Assembly: GCA_036897625.1 (NCBI GenBank)
Contig: JAYMTA010000062.1
Location: 1-47,771, forward strand
Length of the DNA stretch: 47,771 nucleotides
Source of the DNA: Pelargonium cotyledonis
Taxonomy: Eukaryota > Streptophyta > Magnoliopsida > Geraniales > Geraniaceae
Direction of reading: 5' to 3'
The position numbers were made by a program, and so were the translations under genes. Shown piece by piece: positions 13,711 through 28,020 of this stretch; position 1 is the first letter of the stretch; each line of letters opens with the position of its first letter. The notes under the pieces are model-generated. The model saw nothing but the letters and a program-made list of their open reading frames with translations. It had not been told where the DNA came from and ran no database searches.

Positions 13711-16689
13711 TTAGAAGTTAATAGCTCTTAAGAAGTCCGTTTGTTTTGCTTAGTTCTTAAGCTCACCGAGCCCCCTTTTTTATACAACCTTTGCAGTTGG
13801 GTGGATCCTAAGAGCCCTTAATTAGTTAAAAAAAGCCTGCTGGAGTAAGCACATTTCAATTTCTAAGGATACTAAGCCAGAAACTCAAGCAATCTAGATA
13901 AGTTTACATTCCTATAAACCAATTCGGATCCGGAAAGTCAGAGCTTTATTTAGAAGTTTTTCTTTCATTACTGTCTTCTGTTGGCTCTTTGATTCCTGGG
14001 TTTTTTCTCATTTCTTCCTGCGAGACTTAGGATGCTTACTTTGGGAACGGAAGGGTGCACTTTTATAGTATAAGCGTTTAGTATTCGAATTCTTTCTTCG
14101 TGACAAAAGCTCAATACAAAAGCCAAAGGAAGCAAAAAACTAAAAAAGCTCGGGGTTTAGTTAAAGTTAACCTGTTTTTTAAAGCTTAAAAGCTGGTCAG
14201 TTAGATCTCTAACTAGAGCCCAATGAGCTTATAGGAACTCATTAGAAGAGGGTCCCATCGGTTCTAGATAACAGAATGGATATTATATAATATAGTTATA
14301 CTTACTCGATAGATAAGGGGTAAGAGTTGGTAAGCCCTTTTCTAGCTTATTATATCTGGATACTCTCACAAATCTTAGTAGACTTTGGGATTACTTATCA
14401 TATTGGTATAAAGTTCGTAGTCATTATCCAAAAGTAATTGGTAAAAATGTATAAAAATATCCTAGAGCATCGTATCTTGTCTCTAAAAAGTGGATTCCTT
14501 CTAGAATTATATAGTAAGTTACTTATTTGGAAGTCAATCCGGATGGAGTCAATTTAAAAGAGGTGCACTTAGTAGGGCTTCCAAGGCATTCTAGGACCCT
14601 TTTTTAAGTTCAAGCTATTTTGAAGTTAAAGGGTTCACTATAAAGTGAACAATACAGAGCTATCTTTACACGAAGATCCAGAAGGTAAAAAAGGAGAATA
14701 TGCCTGTAAATTAGAAAAACCCGATTCATCTCTTACCTTTACTTTAGTACTCCCTGTTTATTTTACTGTAACTCTTGTCCTACTGTGGATCAGGTGGTTA
14801 TAGCTTGCTTCTTCTACATACAAGAGCTCCACTAGATTTCATAATTAAAGGGTGTAATTCCATACCCACAGTGAAAGTGTGGCTTTATAATACAAAAATA
14901 CCAGGTTTTCCACCCAATTAAAAGGACTACTATATAGTAGATTGAGGCATTGCTCTTTTAAACAAAAGGATTCCCTTGTGGATCTCTTTTTGTATACAAT
15001 TATTAGGATATTGCGTATTCCTGTAAGTGGGATCCCCCTCCTGATTAGCGGCGGATCATGTAGGTTGATAGAAGGCTGCATTTATTTCTATTTAAGTCAT
15101 TTTAATACGCAGTACTTATGTTTGGATCCTTAACTTTTGAAAGTATAGTCTGTCTTACTTGCTTCAACAAAATAGCTTAACATAGTAAGATTTAATACGA
15201 ATTTCCTTCAACTTAATTAGGAGTGCCCGGTTTTTAAGCGCAGTTCTTTTTTCTAAAAAAAGGGTAGTGGTGGAAGGAGTTCCCCTTTACAATCTTAAGA
15301 CGAACCTAGAGTATTTACTCGAATCAAAAAAACTTTGGATAAAGATTTTCGCGCCACATAGAGTCTGTTTTATTCCCTCTTTTTTGTAACACCAGAAACC
15401 AACCCGCACGAACAAGAGAAGAACTAAGAATTACAATGTTTTTAAGTTCCTTTTGTATATAGGATTAAAAAAAGCATAACTAGTGCCTAAGGAAATCTTG
15501 TAAACTCACAAATATCCAGTAATAAGTAAGCACTAACTAAAGAATATACGAAAAGCTCCCTCTTAGATTCGCAGTTTTACAAAACAACACCCAATCTCAA
15601 TGTAAAGTTGTTCTAAGTAGTACAAATCCAGAATAAATAGCTTTAGTAGGTAGAAAAAGGGGTTTCCTCAATAAGCAATAAACTTAAACAGGTTCCCAAT
15701 AACAGTAACTTAAGGATAATAGAGGTTTTGATACTATATAAAACCCTGTATTATTACAACTTTGATTCTAAAAACTAGGTTCATAGAAAAGGCATAAAAT
15801 AAACTCCTTAAGGGGTGTGACAAAGGTCTAGTCGTTCTTTAAATAGACAAAAAGTCCTAAATGCAAGAGCCTCCTTTATCCTTTTTTTTATAGTATGGAT
15901 CATATACAATTATGAATTATGGGACTTGATACGAGGCTTTTAATATTTAATTTGTCCGCTTTTTAGTGCATCTTCTACTCCGTAGGTCAGGACTTGTTTT
16001 GGGGCAATGAATAAAAGGTTTATACCGGGGTTTTAATTTTACGAATTCGGGTTTTCCATAAACACTTAATAACTTAATTTAACTTTAAAGCGCCTTAACT
16101 GTATAATAGCAACCGTTTTCTACATTTCACAAAGTACGGAAAATTCTAGGAGAACTAAAATATTGTTGCCTAGTTATATTCTATTTAAAGATTATAGGCT
16201 GCCATACTATAATAACAGAATTCCTGAAAGTTTGAGATACCAGGACTTAGGCTAAGTGTTATTAGTTTTCAATTTCCAAAGGAGGTAACCGACCGAGCTA
16301 TTCAAGAATAAAATCTAGTTAGCCTTTAGCCAAAAGTTAGTCAATGAGATTAGGTATACTATAGAAAATTTACTAGAATTTTAAGGGAGGTCGCGCAGTG
16401 AATATATCTATAAAAGCACACTTTTTGTATTCCAAGAGAGAAATCTATAAAGCAGACGTAGGGTTGAAAGGTATACAGAATAAAACGAAGTAAGTTAATC
16501 CGAGTAAGGCCGAATACAAATACAGCTCTTAAGAAAGCGGCTCTAACTAGTAGTTAAGAGTTTACTAAGAATAGGGGCCTTGCTTCAAAGGAATCCAGCT
16601 AGGGTACTAATTATTATAGACATAAGGGCGTAGGTTTGAAGTCATCTGAATCACTGATATTATATAAGTAATAGTTTTAGCTATTAAAG

Positions 16690-16800
16690 CAGTTTAGTAC
16701 TAAAGCGAGCAGTTATCTTTCTCTATTAGTCTTGTTTCTTGTGATTAGAACACTGGTTGTTAGAATCTCAAAGTCATTGGTTAAAGTCCTGTAGTCTGGA
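16690..16800 (+). repeat. tRNA-like dispersed repeat, copy A
   Basis: Pairs with copy B at 28,642-28,775. The shared core (16,707-16,735) is 29 bases with one mismatch. Both copies also share CAGTTTAGT just upstream. Downstream, each has a tRNA-like tail; here it is TTAGAACACTGGTTG and then TCATTGGTTAAAGTCC, where copy B has an intact B-box-like GGTTCAAATCC. The tail resembles plastid-type tRNA-Met or tRNA-Thr T-arms. The unit could be a duplicated tRNA relic with flank. Confidence 0.4.
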
Positions 16801-19800
16801 AAGTAACTTTATAATGTATAAGAAATTTAGTAAATATAAGAGGTATTCCAGAAGTTTGTTGAAATTGGGTATAATGAAAAGGAAAAGGTATTTTTATTAT
16901 AGAAACGGAGCTTCTTCTTATAGCTGGGAACTCTACCGGATTATGTCCCTACTTGGGTAATTACAGTAATTAAAGGAAAGCTTGGGCCTTGGTTTTGGTA
17001 CTTACTGAGTCTCTGAATTGAGAAAGTGCGGAATCCAACGACACCTTTTTTCTAAACAAAAAAATAATCGCATATTTATTCTCCTTATTCCAACTTGCAC
17101 ATAAGTAAATTTTGTTGACCCCTTTTGGTACAGCAAAGGACCCTCTTTTGTTTGAGGAGCTTTTTCTCGTATCTAATTATTCTTGAAAAGAAGCTAAAAA
17201 GCCTTCCCGGGTCGGAACATCAGAAATTTGCTCTTATCTGGTATCCAAATTCAGGAATATATTACTATAGCAATATGAGACCTGTAACATACATAGCGTG
17301 CATTATTTGCTTTGGTGTCTACTAAGAGAAGACAAAAAGATAAACGGAATCGAAGTAAGTGCTCTGACGAGAAAGCTATGTCTTATTTTAATATTTAAAA
17401 TTTGTACAAGTGTACATAAATCCGAATAGGTTTACATTAGACCTTAAATCAAAGGATGCTGATGGTTCAAATCCTGTAACCGACGTCTTAATCAAGAAAG
17501 ACTCTTGTCATTAACCCGTGAATCTGTCTGTCTTTCAGTTTTTCTATTTGGATTGATAAAAGGCCGTGCAAGTCTCCTTGTATTTAGCAAAGGTGAGAGC
17601 CCCTATTATATAGGGTGGCGTTTAAGTATAAGATCCAAACCAAATAAGAAATTTATTCATCCCGAAAATAGGCGTTTTTGTGGTTACACGCTGGAAAGGC
17701 ACACAACTACTATAGCTCTCGTCAAAGCGAGCTTGCTATTAGAAAATTAGACGTATTCTATACATTTATAGTAGGATTTACCAAAACTCCAAAATTGAAA
17801 CCAAGGAAGCCCTCATAGAAAGACTATTTCCTAAGTTGATAAAAATGGATTGCTTGAGAGCAAGTAGATAATTCCTATACAACCTAAAAACGAACCTCGG
17901 AATACTTGTTCTAATATTAGAAAGAATCTCTTACTAAAAATCTAAATGCAAACTAGTAGGCAACTCTCCTTGGAATTACTTTTTTGTAAACCAAAATCCT
18001 TAATATTCTCAAGTATAAACAACAGCTAAGAACTAACATGAGCCATATTTCGGAGGGGATCCCCGTAGGTTTGACTTTCTACTTTATAGGAGTAACTTGA
18101 AATATGAACAGTACAACAAAACACTCCTAATATAAGATATAATTCTTTTACTGCTATATTATGTATTAAGGTGGGTATATAAAAAGCAAGAGCCCTTATA
18201 TTAGGATTTCAGGTGTTTTCTGCATTGTACTCTTTTTGAGGAATAGGTACATAGTGTAGTTTTTCTTGTCTATGGCTTTTCCGTACACTGTCGACTATAA
18301 CCTTGTAAACAATTAGTATATCTAGCAAAAGATTGGGCATAAGTCGAACTTTTATCACAAGGAGCCCTATTATTCATTAACGAGCATGCATTAACCAACT
18401 TTTTGTGCTTTGATCAAGGGTTTGGCATTCCAAAGAGAGTTAGTAGTTTAGAAAATCCTGGCCGTTTCTAAAGCTTAAAGAAGATAAATTTAAGACTTTT
18501 TATTTATTATAAAATTGCTTAACTTATAAGGCAAGCTATAAAAAAGAAGTAAATACCCGTCGTAAGAGAGCATCCCTTTTGTGTTCGAGTCCTAACTACA
18601 TAGCACAAAAAGTTTAAGGAAAATGTATTGAATGTAACCCTGTTTTAATAAATATAAGAAAAGTTCTAGCTAACAATTTCTTAACTAAGCTTTATGAGAA
18701 GGTAATAGAATTCAAACAAAGTTTGTCTTAAAAAAAGAATAGTTTATTTAATACTAGACTACAAGAAAGTATAGGGATTTATAGAGAGATTTATCGCCTT
18801 TACTGCTTTATTTAAAGAACAATTTCTTTCTTACTTGTAAGCTAGGCAAGCCTGAAAAGATAGGGACGCCTGTGCTTTACAAAAGCATTCTTTTCGTTCG
18901 TTCATTAAAAGGGACCTCTTCAATATAGTAAGACTAGTCAACTAAACAACACAGTTCTAAAACGAGAAGTATTTAAAATTTAGTAATCTTGTAAAGAAAC
19001 CAGGGACCTTAAAAGGGTTTAGTAGGGGTTCTGATTCGTCTTGACGGTAAAGAAACTAAACCTCTCTTATACTGTTTTTAGGAAATACACGAGAAAAGGT
19101 AGGATATAGCAAGGCCTTGCTGGTAGAATCCAAATAAAGCCTCAGTAAAGAAGAGCTATTTAGGTTCCGTTCTGGTTACATATACCTGAGGAGGCTCTCT
19201 ACTCCGTACTGTTCAGACTAATATTTGACAAGCATTGTATTACTTATACAATTTTCTTTTTAAATCTTCTATTACTCTAATACTCTAAACCCTCATCTAT
19301 GTTCCGCAGTGACAAAACCCTTAACTCTGAATTCTTTCTCTTGATCTTGATAAAGACAAATCCAGAAAGAACAAATAGGAGAATCCCTTACGCGTATATC
19401 CCCCATTCTTGGAATACTAAAAACGGAACTATTTACAAATTAAAGGGACTTTATGAATCTCCTGAAGTTATAAGTTTACCTAAAAACTTGAGCAGTAGTT
19501 AGTTTTAGTAGGATTTTTTCCTGTGATTACTTTACGAGGCTTTATTTGAAGTTATTATATATATAGTAGGACTCACTAAAGGGAATTTAATTTACTTTAA
19601 TAAAAGAGTTACTAGGCTAGCCGTGTTTCAATGTAAGAATGGGTTGTTAAAAATTGGAATAGTGCTAAACTTAGCCTTGTTAACTTGATCTTATCGATAG
19701 CTTTTTAGTAAGCATTTAACAGAATAAAGTTGCTTCGTGTTCTTAAATGTTGTTAAATTCCAGGATTAAGGAGTTCCTTTTCTTTATATATTAAAGAAAG

Positions 19801-22800
19801 CTTTACTGGTTTTACTTACCCGTTTTTATTTTATAGGGAATTATTCATTTAATTGACGCTTGATGCTCCTTTTCCACAAAATCGAAATGTTGGGAAACTC
19901 TAAAACTTGTTGTAAAGTATAAAAAATGCTTGAAAAGCTACACCTTTTCGTTCAATGCAAGTATACTGTATTTCTTGTAAATTAAAAAAGTTGAATACCA
20001 AAGACCATAGTAATCTAGTCTTTCATGATTTACTCTAAGAAAGGATTCGGTTCGTAGTGTTAAGTTATCCTTAATTAAGTATATCCAGTTTTCAGTAAGA
20101 AGTTTCCTCATTTCGGTAGGATTAGCTGTTATATAACTGAGCCTGCGTGCACCTTTTTAAGAGGACAAGTCCTTTTTTTTTTAGGATTCAAACCCGCGCT
20201 ATTGTATTTTCTGTAATTTCATATCAGATAGAAAGGATTGCTGCTTGAATCTTAACCTAGAAGGCATTTTCAACTTAGGTGTTGGTTTTAACGAAAATGG
20301 TTCATAAGCTAAACCAGGTTTTATTATAGATCCGCAAAGGCTTTCTACAATGTTGAATCCAATCCTTTCCGCACTTCGTGTAAGTAGGCAAATGTGCGCT
20401 TCCTATTTTTATCTCTTTGTTTACTGTCTCTTGCTTGGGAATTCGGAGTTTGGGTTTGGCTAGGAAGATTTATATATAGATAGGTAAGACTTTTTGCATT
20501 CTCTGAAACCGATTCCTTTTATTAACCAACCTCTTTTGACATTCCTTAATTATTAAATGTTGCTTATAAAAGATACGGGAACCCTTTTCTTGACGATAGT
20601 ACATCCCTGTAGCATTATGCTTTATTAAGGGTTTAGTGTGAGAGGAAACTCAAGAAAGTTAAATATATGCAAGTATCAGAATTACCAGTAAAAAATGCCC
20701 TGCTAATGCACTCATATAACAAGCTGCTATCACTACGTTTTGTCTGGTAACTCATGGGTCTTTTTCTGACTAAGCAAAGTAAAATAAATAAGCTATAGGT
20801 AAAAATGCTTTTGTTTGGAAGAAGGCTGTGATACTAGGCTTTCAGGTTAAGACTTGTTCGTAAACATACACAAAAATAGAGGGTATTCGTACATAAATGT
20901 TATAACCTCACAAAATCCGGATACTTTCTCTTATTTTAATTGTACAATTAGGAAAGAAATCCTGAAAATAACTACACCCATTAATTTCATCCTTCTGATA
21001 CTAATAGAAAGTAAATTGTAAATTTAATCTAGTATGTTCTTTTGTAGTATACTAAGCCCTGTATGTCCTACTAACGCACTTAACTCCAGTAGAAAGTCTC
21101 CGATGTCTGCTCTTTGCTTGGGTTTACCTGTTCTCTAATGCCCTCGTCAAGTAGTATTTACTACTAGTTTTTGCCTTGAGCTTGCTTATTCCTTCGTATA
21201 AATAAAACATAAAAAGAGTCAATCCGACTATAACTACTGTTAGTGTGGGAACTCTGAAGGGAAAGATCTAAACGGTTGTATAAGAAGTGTATAAAGATAT
21301 AACAGCTAAAGACTTGAATACGGATTTCTCTACATAGAAGGGCACTTTTCCTCTTTCTAACTTTGTCTTATTCCCTATTATATAATAAAGATAAGCCTTG
21401 TTTCTTACAAATATCAAGATTTATCTATCTTTCTTAGAATAGAGTTGTCCTAATAACTCTTTGACTTTCTCTACTTATTTTCGACCCATTATGTAACTAA
21501 GATGAGTATCTAAATTTTCTGCTACCTAATGTTAACGTACATAGGATATCTTATTCACCTAGAAGTGATCTCCGACTATCTTGTAGATTGTAGTAAAAAG
21601 AAGTACCTAAAATTAAGAAATTTTCAAGACTTAAAAAAGTACATCAGGCTTAAAATGAGTCCTTAGATACAGAAATAACTGACCAGAATACTCGTATAAA
21701 AAATTCCCTTTGTGTACAGCTTTACTAGATTGTAGGAGAAGTACTCGCAATGTTATGTCTTAAACTTAAGGGTTTTCAAAAAGGAAAGAATTATTGCCTT
21801 CGAAAAATTATAAATAATGATATAATCAATCGGAAGTCAGTTGGTTTACGTCCTTTCTATTTGGAATCATTACATTATTTATAGAGCGTCCCAAATAAAT
21901 TTTCTTGAAGCAAAATAAGGATGGATGGCTACCCTTTCCTTGTATTACCTATGACTCCTGTATTGCCCTGAGCCTTTATATTTATCATTAATTATAAAGA
22001 GATTCCCCTTTTACCAATCCGTTAAAACTGAAAACCGGGGCAACTCCTTAAATTATTCTTTTCTTCACTAAAGATATATTTAAACGCCTGTTTCTTAATT
22101 ATAACAAGGGATCCCTCATTTATATATCTTGTAACTGCAGGTAGCGTAGAATTGAATCCCGCAACTATACCTAGCAGAATCTTAATAACTATCTAATTTA
22201 TATAACAAAGGTGTGAGGCTTTCACTAATTGGTAAACCTGAGACCACAATATTTTGAGTGCCGATATAAGTAGGCTAGCATAATAATAATGCGGAGAAAA
22301 TCTTATAGTTCATATATTTCACTAGCTTAAGGTAAGGAATAGCTTAATTATCGAGACATCTTTACACTAATTCAGCCGAAGTCCTATAACTCAAGGAGGA
22401 CCCGCATGCCTTGTAGAAGCGCCTCTACAAAGGGCAAAAAACCTCTACCTAGTTTACTAACTTTTTTAATCTTGATTTGATTTTTATCTGTACTACTCTA
22501 CTCAATTCTGATCCTCAATTTCTAAAGTAGGAAGTTCCATCATTATTTTCATGTTCCATAAGTGTTTTGCCTAAGTTTTAGTATTCTATAATTTACTACA
22601 AGAGACTCTTGTGAGCTTAGGTCCTTTCTAAGAAATGTCTCTAATAGAAAGAAAAAGCATCCGTAAGATGGATAGAATTTAACATAAATGCTTATCTTAA
22701 TAAAGTACACCGTAACTATGTAGAGTCCTTGGCAATCAGTAGTTTCATTCCTTGCACGCTTTTCTTGTTTGTTCAGTCCTAATTAATACCCAGTTACTTA

Positions 22801-23317
22801 GTTAAGTGCGGGTAATAAAGAGAGTTCTTTTTATAGAGATACGATGTTCCCATAAGTTTTTTATATTGACTCTTATAAATTACCACTACTTTACTACGTT
22901 GCCAAACGACAGATATATCCTTCTTTTACCAACTCTGTTCAAGAGACTACCTTGAAAGAGAATAGAGTATGTATTATTTTACAGATCCAATGTATTATGC
23001 CAATATTAAAAATAAGGTAAAAAAGACCCTTTGATTTAGCAAATTGGAGTTACTTATTTGATACAATTTGAAATTGGAAAGCTATTACTTTTCTGATCTC
23101 CGAGATACCTCTGAAAGCATTGGCATAAGCGAGGAGCTCTCTTTAAAGTTTATTAAAAAACTATGTATAGTTAGCAAACCCGGGTAGTTTTCTTAAATCA
23201 AGCCCTCCTTTGACGCTTCCAATGAGGGGTGCTTTAAAAATGCAAAACCTCCTTGCCTAATGTTATACCCCAGTGGCATGACTTATAGTAAATCTAAAAC
23301 GAAGTAATTCCAGGAAT

Positions 23318-23390
23318 AATATGCTGGATTTGAACCTACGCATTTTATGATTTCAAATCTAGCAGAAGTATAGATAATCCGGGTTACTTA
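23318..23390 (-). pseudogene. Weak tRNA-like sequence
   Basis: On the minus strand, GCGTAGGTTCAAATCC (ending near 23,327) matches the T-arm start of plant tRNA-Trp. A short hairpin GATT-TGA-AATC lies in the anticodon position. D-arm and acceptor pairing cannot be made convincing, so this is a low-confidence relic. Confidence 0.22.
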
Positions 23391-25733
23391 TAAGTATTAA
23401 GAAGGAGTCCTTACTCTTTATCAAGTAGGTATCCCTTTTTGTTTTCTTGTACTTGATAAAGTTCTAGTTCAACTAAGGTAAGACTTCTTTGGGAATCCCG
23501 ATTTATAGGACACTTCTCTGTTAGATCCTAAGCCGGAGTCGTTGGTTTAAAAAAGGCTCTATTAGGATCGCTTTATATTCTTTGATAAATGTACCCATCA
23601 TAGATTTTACTTTGTATCACAATATTCAAAAACCCTTGATAAAAGTCTTAAGGGCCTTTGGTACTAATCTAAGGGGGTCCGTACTCTCACTACAATTAAT
23701 ATTCCTACTCTTATACTGGATCTAGTAAGCCAAGAGAGTAAGTTTAACCATTATTAGACGGGTTTCAATTACTACAAAATGAGCAAAGGTTTTAACATTA
23801 TCATTATTAAGGAGCCCCTATGCTTTCATGGAAATTTTTAGTATTATACTTTGTATTGTGTTAGTCTTTATCTTATAAAAACCCTGGATCTCCACCTACA
23901 GGACTTCCTAAATTCTAATTATCCTAGCAGTATTTTACTAAAAAGGATAGCTAGGTCAAACAATATATTTATCATTAAAATGTACTACATGTAAAAAATG
24001 AATTCTAAAAACATTTTTCTGAAACTTCTACGTTTTAAAATATAACAAGTATCATCTTAATTTGTTAAATAATAATGTTCTCCATTGTAAGGAATCTTAT
24101 CAGGGCCTTTTCACCCAAGAACCCCTTTTTGACCCAATCCCTAATTTCTTATTATAAGAATGCGTAGTTCAACCCTTAAGTAGCTCATCCAAAGCAATGC
24201 AAAATATTCAGATATTGTAAATAGGTTTTCCGTTCTTATCCAGCGGTATACCCTTCCTTTCTTCAGCGCAGCCCTTTACTACTAATCTACTTTTCCTAGA
24301 CTAACAATTAACAATTCAAGGGTCCTCTTTGTTCTGAATAGTTTACTATTGTATTTGTACATAAATGAGAGCTTACATAATTAAGTATTAGTACCTTGGA
24401 GATCGTATGAATACGACTTTAAAAATAAGTGTTTTTAATATGCTAAATCATTACAAAAGGTTCGACCGAAGGGGGTTCCTCCTCCAGAAAAATGAGGGCG
24501 CGTTTTAAGTGCTCGCGCAAATATACACGTTGAGTATTCTTGGGCTAGTCTTTTTTGCTATTAAAAGTTAAGTAAACTTGACTAGGAATGGGATAACTCT
24601 ACCTTATTTAATGTTACTCCTTATTCAAGCCTGTACTTAGTATGGGATATACCTTGACTCTGTATCTTGGTAGCTTTCTTTGTACCTTTACATCCCTAAG
24701 TCTTTTTGTTTTAGACAAGAGCTCATTCTAAATTTCTTTAGTTTGTAAACCATTGATTGGGCGGCGCCCTGGTATCTGAATAAAAGTTAGGCTTTGGCTT
24801 TCCGGTTGATTTCTTGTATACGGAATTCCGCTTTATTTTCAAAAAGGGAGTCTTATCTAATTACTTAAAGTAAGGTATAGGCCGCCCTTTTACAAAGAAT
24901 TCAACTCAGTTTTAGTTTGTTGCTATTGCCGAGAAGGGGAATTCTAGTAAAAACACAAATATCTTTCGCAGGGGTTGTACCCCACCCAAGCAAATGAAAG
25001 GACTTGCAAGATTGAAAAGGGGTTTTCGAAGTCAAGATAAAGTAACAAGTAATCCAAGCCGAAGCGGCACTATTTAATTAATATAAAGTTGCAGGCTCTA
25101 AAAATTACTACAACGAATATTAAAGAAACCTCTTTATGAGGATCCCTAGATGACCCTAAGTTACTTTGAAATGGGAGGATAGAAAAGGACTTCACTTAGG
25201 CAGTAAGCAACGACACACTTCCCTAATATAAGAGTTTTTTTAACTCAAAGCAAGACTAAAACAGATGGGAGAATAAAAATATGGATAATATCCTTTTACA
25301 TTTTTAAAAGATTCTAGAGCATTCTTTAGCCCCTATTAACTATATATTTTCTACTCCCGTATGTTGTAACCCGCGTCGAGGTAGTATTATGTACGATTCT
25401 CCATTTAAATTCCCTAAATTTACTTGGGTTTTATATAAAGGATTTCTGTTTGCTTAAATTTACCGGATTAATTCAAGTTTCCTTGGGAGTCCCTTTTTTG
25501 AAGTAACCTTTATAAAATAAAAGGAGTTTTTTTCTAGTTTTCCGTCTTCAGGAAATAAAGGGTTTTCCTTTTTAGTGTATGGAGGTAGGGATCCTCTTTA
25601 TCTTTATTTATATAGCATTTTCTGGTTTTGGGAGCTGCTTAAGATTAAGACATAAAAAGAAGAACGGAATCACTTATATACAAATAGATTTAGCTCGTCT
25701 TGTAAACTCTCGTTAGAGTAAAGTAAGCAGTCT

Positions 25734-25795
25734 TCCTCAATAGCTCAGTGGTAGAGCACTGGACTTTGAAGTTAACGTACGTGGGTTAAAGTGCT
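25734..25795 (+). pseudogene. tRNA-Asn-like pseudogene
   Basis: The first 24 bases agree with the 5' half of plant organellar tRNA-Asn (as I recall it) except for one base: acceptor strand TCCTCA, then D-arm GCTC (25,743-25,746) pairing with GAGC (25,754-25,757) around AGTGGTA. Further on, GTTAAC, the heart of the tRNA-Asn(GTT) anticodon loop, is still present, but a few extra bases shift it. The T-arm is reduced to GTGGGTTAAAG with no closing strand, and there is no 3' acceptor strand. It cannot fold as a normal tRNA. This is the best single sign of organellar ancestry in the left part. Confidence 0.5.
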
Positions 25796-27050
25796 TTTTT
25801 CTTTCTCTTGTCTCTTAATTGTCTTAATTCTTGTCTTTGCTTGGTGAATGAGCGTTGACTAAGAGACTAGCCAACTCTTCGGGAAGCCCTTCATAGCCAG
25901 TCAAAGGTGTAATTTCTTACCTGTCATTTAGGTGTAGCATATAGCAAAAGAATAAAAGCAAGTAAGAAACTCGCCAATTCTTATTTGTGTTATTTGTAGG
26001 AATCAACAGGAATTAGTACAAGATAGAATCGTCCTGTCATCCTGATTAAGCCCTTCCTCATGAGTCTCAATATTCCGTAAAAGCACACCTATGCAAGCGA
26101 ATTAGCCCAGCGTTTGCTTTACTCAATACAATTCGCGTGTGCAAGTGAAATGACCGCCCTCTATTTGACTTATTAGTTAGTTGATAGCAAATTCCTGAAA
26201 CTATTCCGCTCCGCCAAGCCCTCTTGCTCTACCCCTTCTCTTATAGTGTCTAGCCACTTCTTATTCTACTTGTGCCAGTTCTGACCTTGGTTCTATGCTT
26301 CTGAGTAAGTTCCCTCGTTCTGAGTTCGTGTACCTTGCTTTATGTTCTGCCATTCCTCTACAGTGTTCGCTATAAATGATGCTAGCCAAATTGTCAATGA
26401 TGCTTCCTCTTTTTCCTGAACCTAGCCGAAGTGCTCTCTTAATTAGATAAGTGCCTGATTCTGGTTATGATGCTTGCCATTTTTCTCATCCCTTGCCCTC
26501 TAGTTCTATTGGTTACCCTTGATTCTGAGAGTTTCCATACCGCGTTTGTCTTGCCTTGTCATTGCTTAAGTATGTTCTTCCTCTTGCCATGATTCGGATC
26601 CTTGCCAATAAGTTCGCTGCGTTAGCTTAATTACTCATCCCTTTCTAAACTAATTAGAAAATTCTAGAGGTTAGAAGAGGTCCCTTCACTATTAAGGTTG
26701 ACCGCCTCCGGCAAGGGGAAAGAACGAACGTGGAGCAGCCCTTTAAGCTTTAAGGAAAGCTGTTTTCTTCTTCCTTGCTTAAATACATTTCCTTAGCTTA
26801 GTAAGTAGGAAGGTTAGGAGTTACTGTCGATGGAAAGGACTGAATGCGAGCCTAGCAAGTGATAGAAGGCCAATGTCGTTAGCCTGTGGAGTCGATAGCT
26901 AAAGAGGGTGCAAGAGAAACCTAAACCATCTAAGCCGGTGAGGGAAGGAGCTCTCAACATCTGGGATAGCAGGTGTAGCAGATGGATGATGGTCAATAGC
27001 AGTTGAAGTCCAAAGCATTGACATTGAAGGAATGCTAGGAAAGCGCTTAG

Positions 27051-27860
27051 GAGGAGAACTCTAATGGGATATAAGGCAAAGAACAGAAACCTCTCTTTCT
27101 TCTGTCAGCTGTGGAAGCTGGTTGGGATTGAAGCTAAAGAATTGTTATAATGGAAGATAAACTCTAAGCAAGTGCAGCTCTAATGGAGGAGAACTGATTC
27201 TAGTCTAATGGGATTGCAGGTAAATGACTTCTAACATTCTGGTCTAGTTAATGGAGTTGAATCCAAAGCAAGCTCTCTCTTTTCAGTCGAAGGTAGGTAC
27301 TGTACTAACAAGCCAAGGGAAGAATGTCAATTGGAAAGCAGTCAAAGAAGGAAGTTGAGCTAAAGAGGAGCTGAAAGTAGGGCAAGTGCAAGCTAGTTAA
27401 AGAGGGTGAAAGCAGTAGCCGTCGAGGATATCCAAATCCATCTAGCAAGTGAAAGCTAAGAAGTAGGTTAATGCGATCCGGTTAAAGGTGTCAAAGAAGG
27501 TGTACTAAGCAGGCCAAGGAAGTGTGTTTGCTAAAGCAAGATTAGATAGCTTGGCTAAGAAGAGTACATTGAATAGCCGCGGACGGTGTTCCTAATGTTA
27601 GATTCTTAGTGTAGATAGGAGTTGCTGTTGAAAAGAGGTTGAGTTTCGGTTAGGAAGTTGTTAGGAAGAATTAATATCTTAACTGAAAGGCAACAAGATT
27701 AACTTGCCTAATGAAAGTAAGAGCTCAGTGGAGGGAAGGTAAATAGCAGTTGATTGAAAGCAGTCTAAGAAGGATGGAAAGTCAAGGGATTTCAATGAAA
27801 GCAGTTGATGCTAATGGTATGCGATCCAACTCCTGTGCAGCTAATGGAAAGAGGGTGAGC
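27051..27860 (+). repeat. Degenerate CTAATGG short-repeat field
   Basis: The word CTAATGG recurs at 27,061, 27,180, 27,207, 27,811 and 27,841, often beside GGAGAACT or GCAG. For example, CTCTAATGGAGGAGAACT at 27,178-27,195 nearly repeats GAGGAGAACTCTAATGGG at 27,051-27,068 with its halves in the other order. The field is purine-rich throughout. It looks like a scrambled short-repeat family rather than coding DNA. Confidence 0.35.
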
Positions 27861-28020
27861 GAAGAAGAGAGAGAGAAAGGCAAGGTTTATCTTGTCAGGA
27901 ATTTGAATCACTTAGATACAAATACATTGAGATATTCTCGCTTTTCTTTCATACATTCAGTGTTTTGTACCGTAGTCAAGTGTACTTAAGTAGTCGAGTA
28001 AGTATTGACAGTTTATGGAG

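Larger units (their letters stand above)
13711..25733. other. Organelle-like spacer, no recognisable gene
   Basis: AT-rich and stop-dense. Short open frames such as 14,845-15,081, 16,757-16,960, 17,125-17,325 and 17,505-17,750 show no family resemblance and are of chance length. Contents that can be named are the tRNA-like repeat copy near 16.7 kb, T-arm-like sites near 17,464 and 18,576, and a minus-strand tRNA-like stretch near 23.3 kb. No other structure was seen. Confidence 0.45.
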
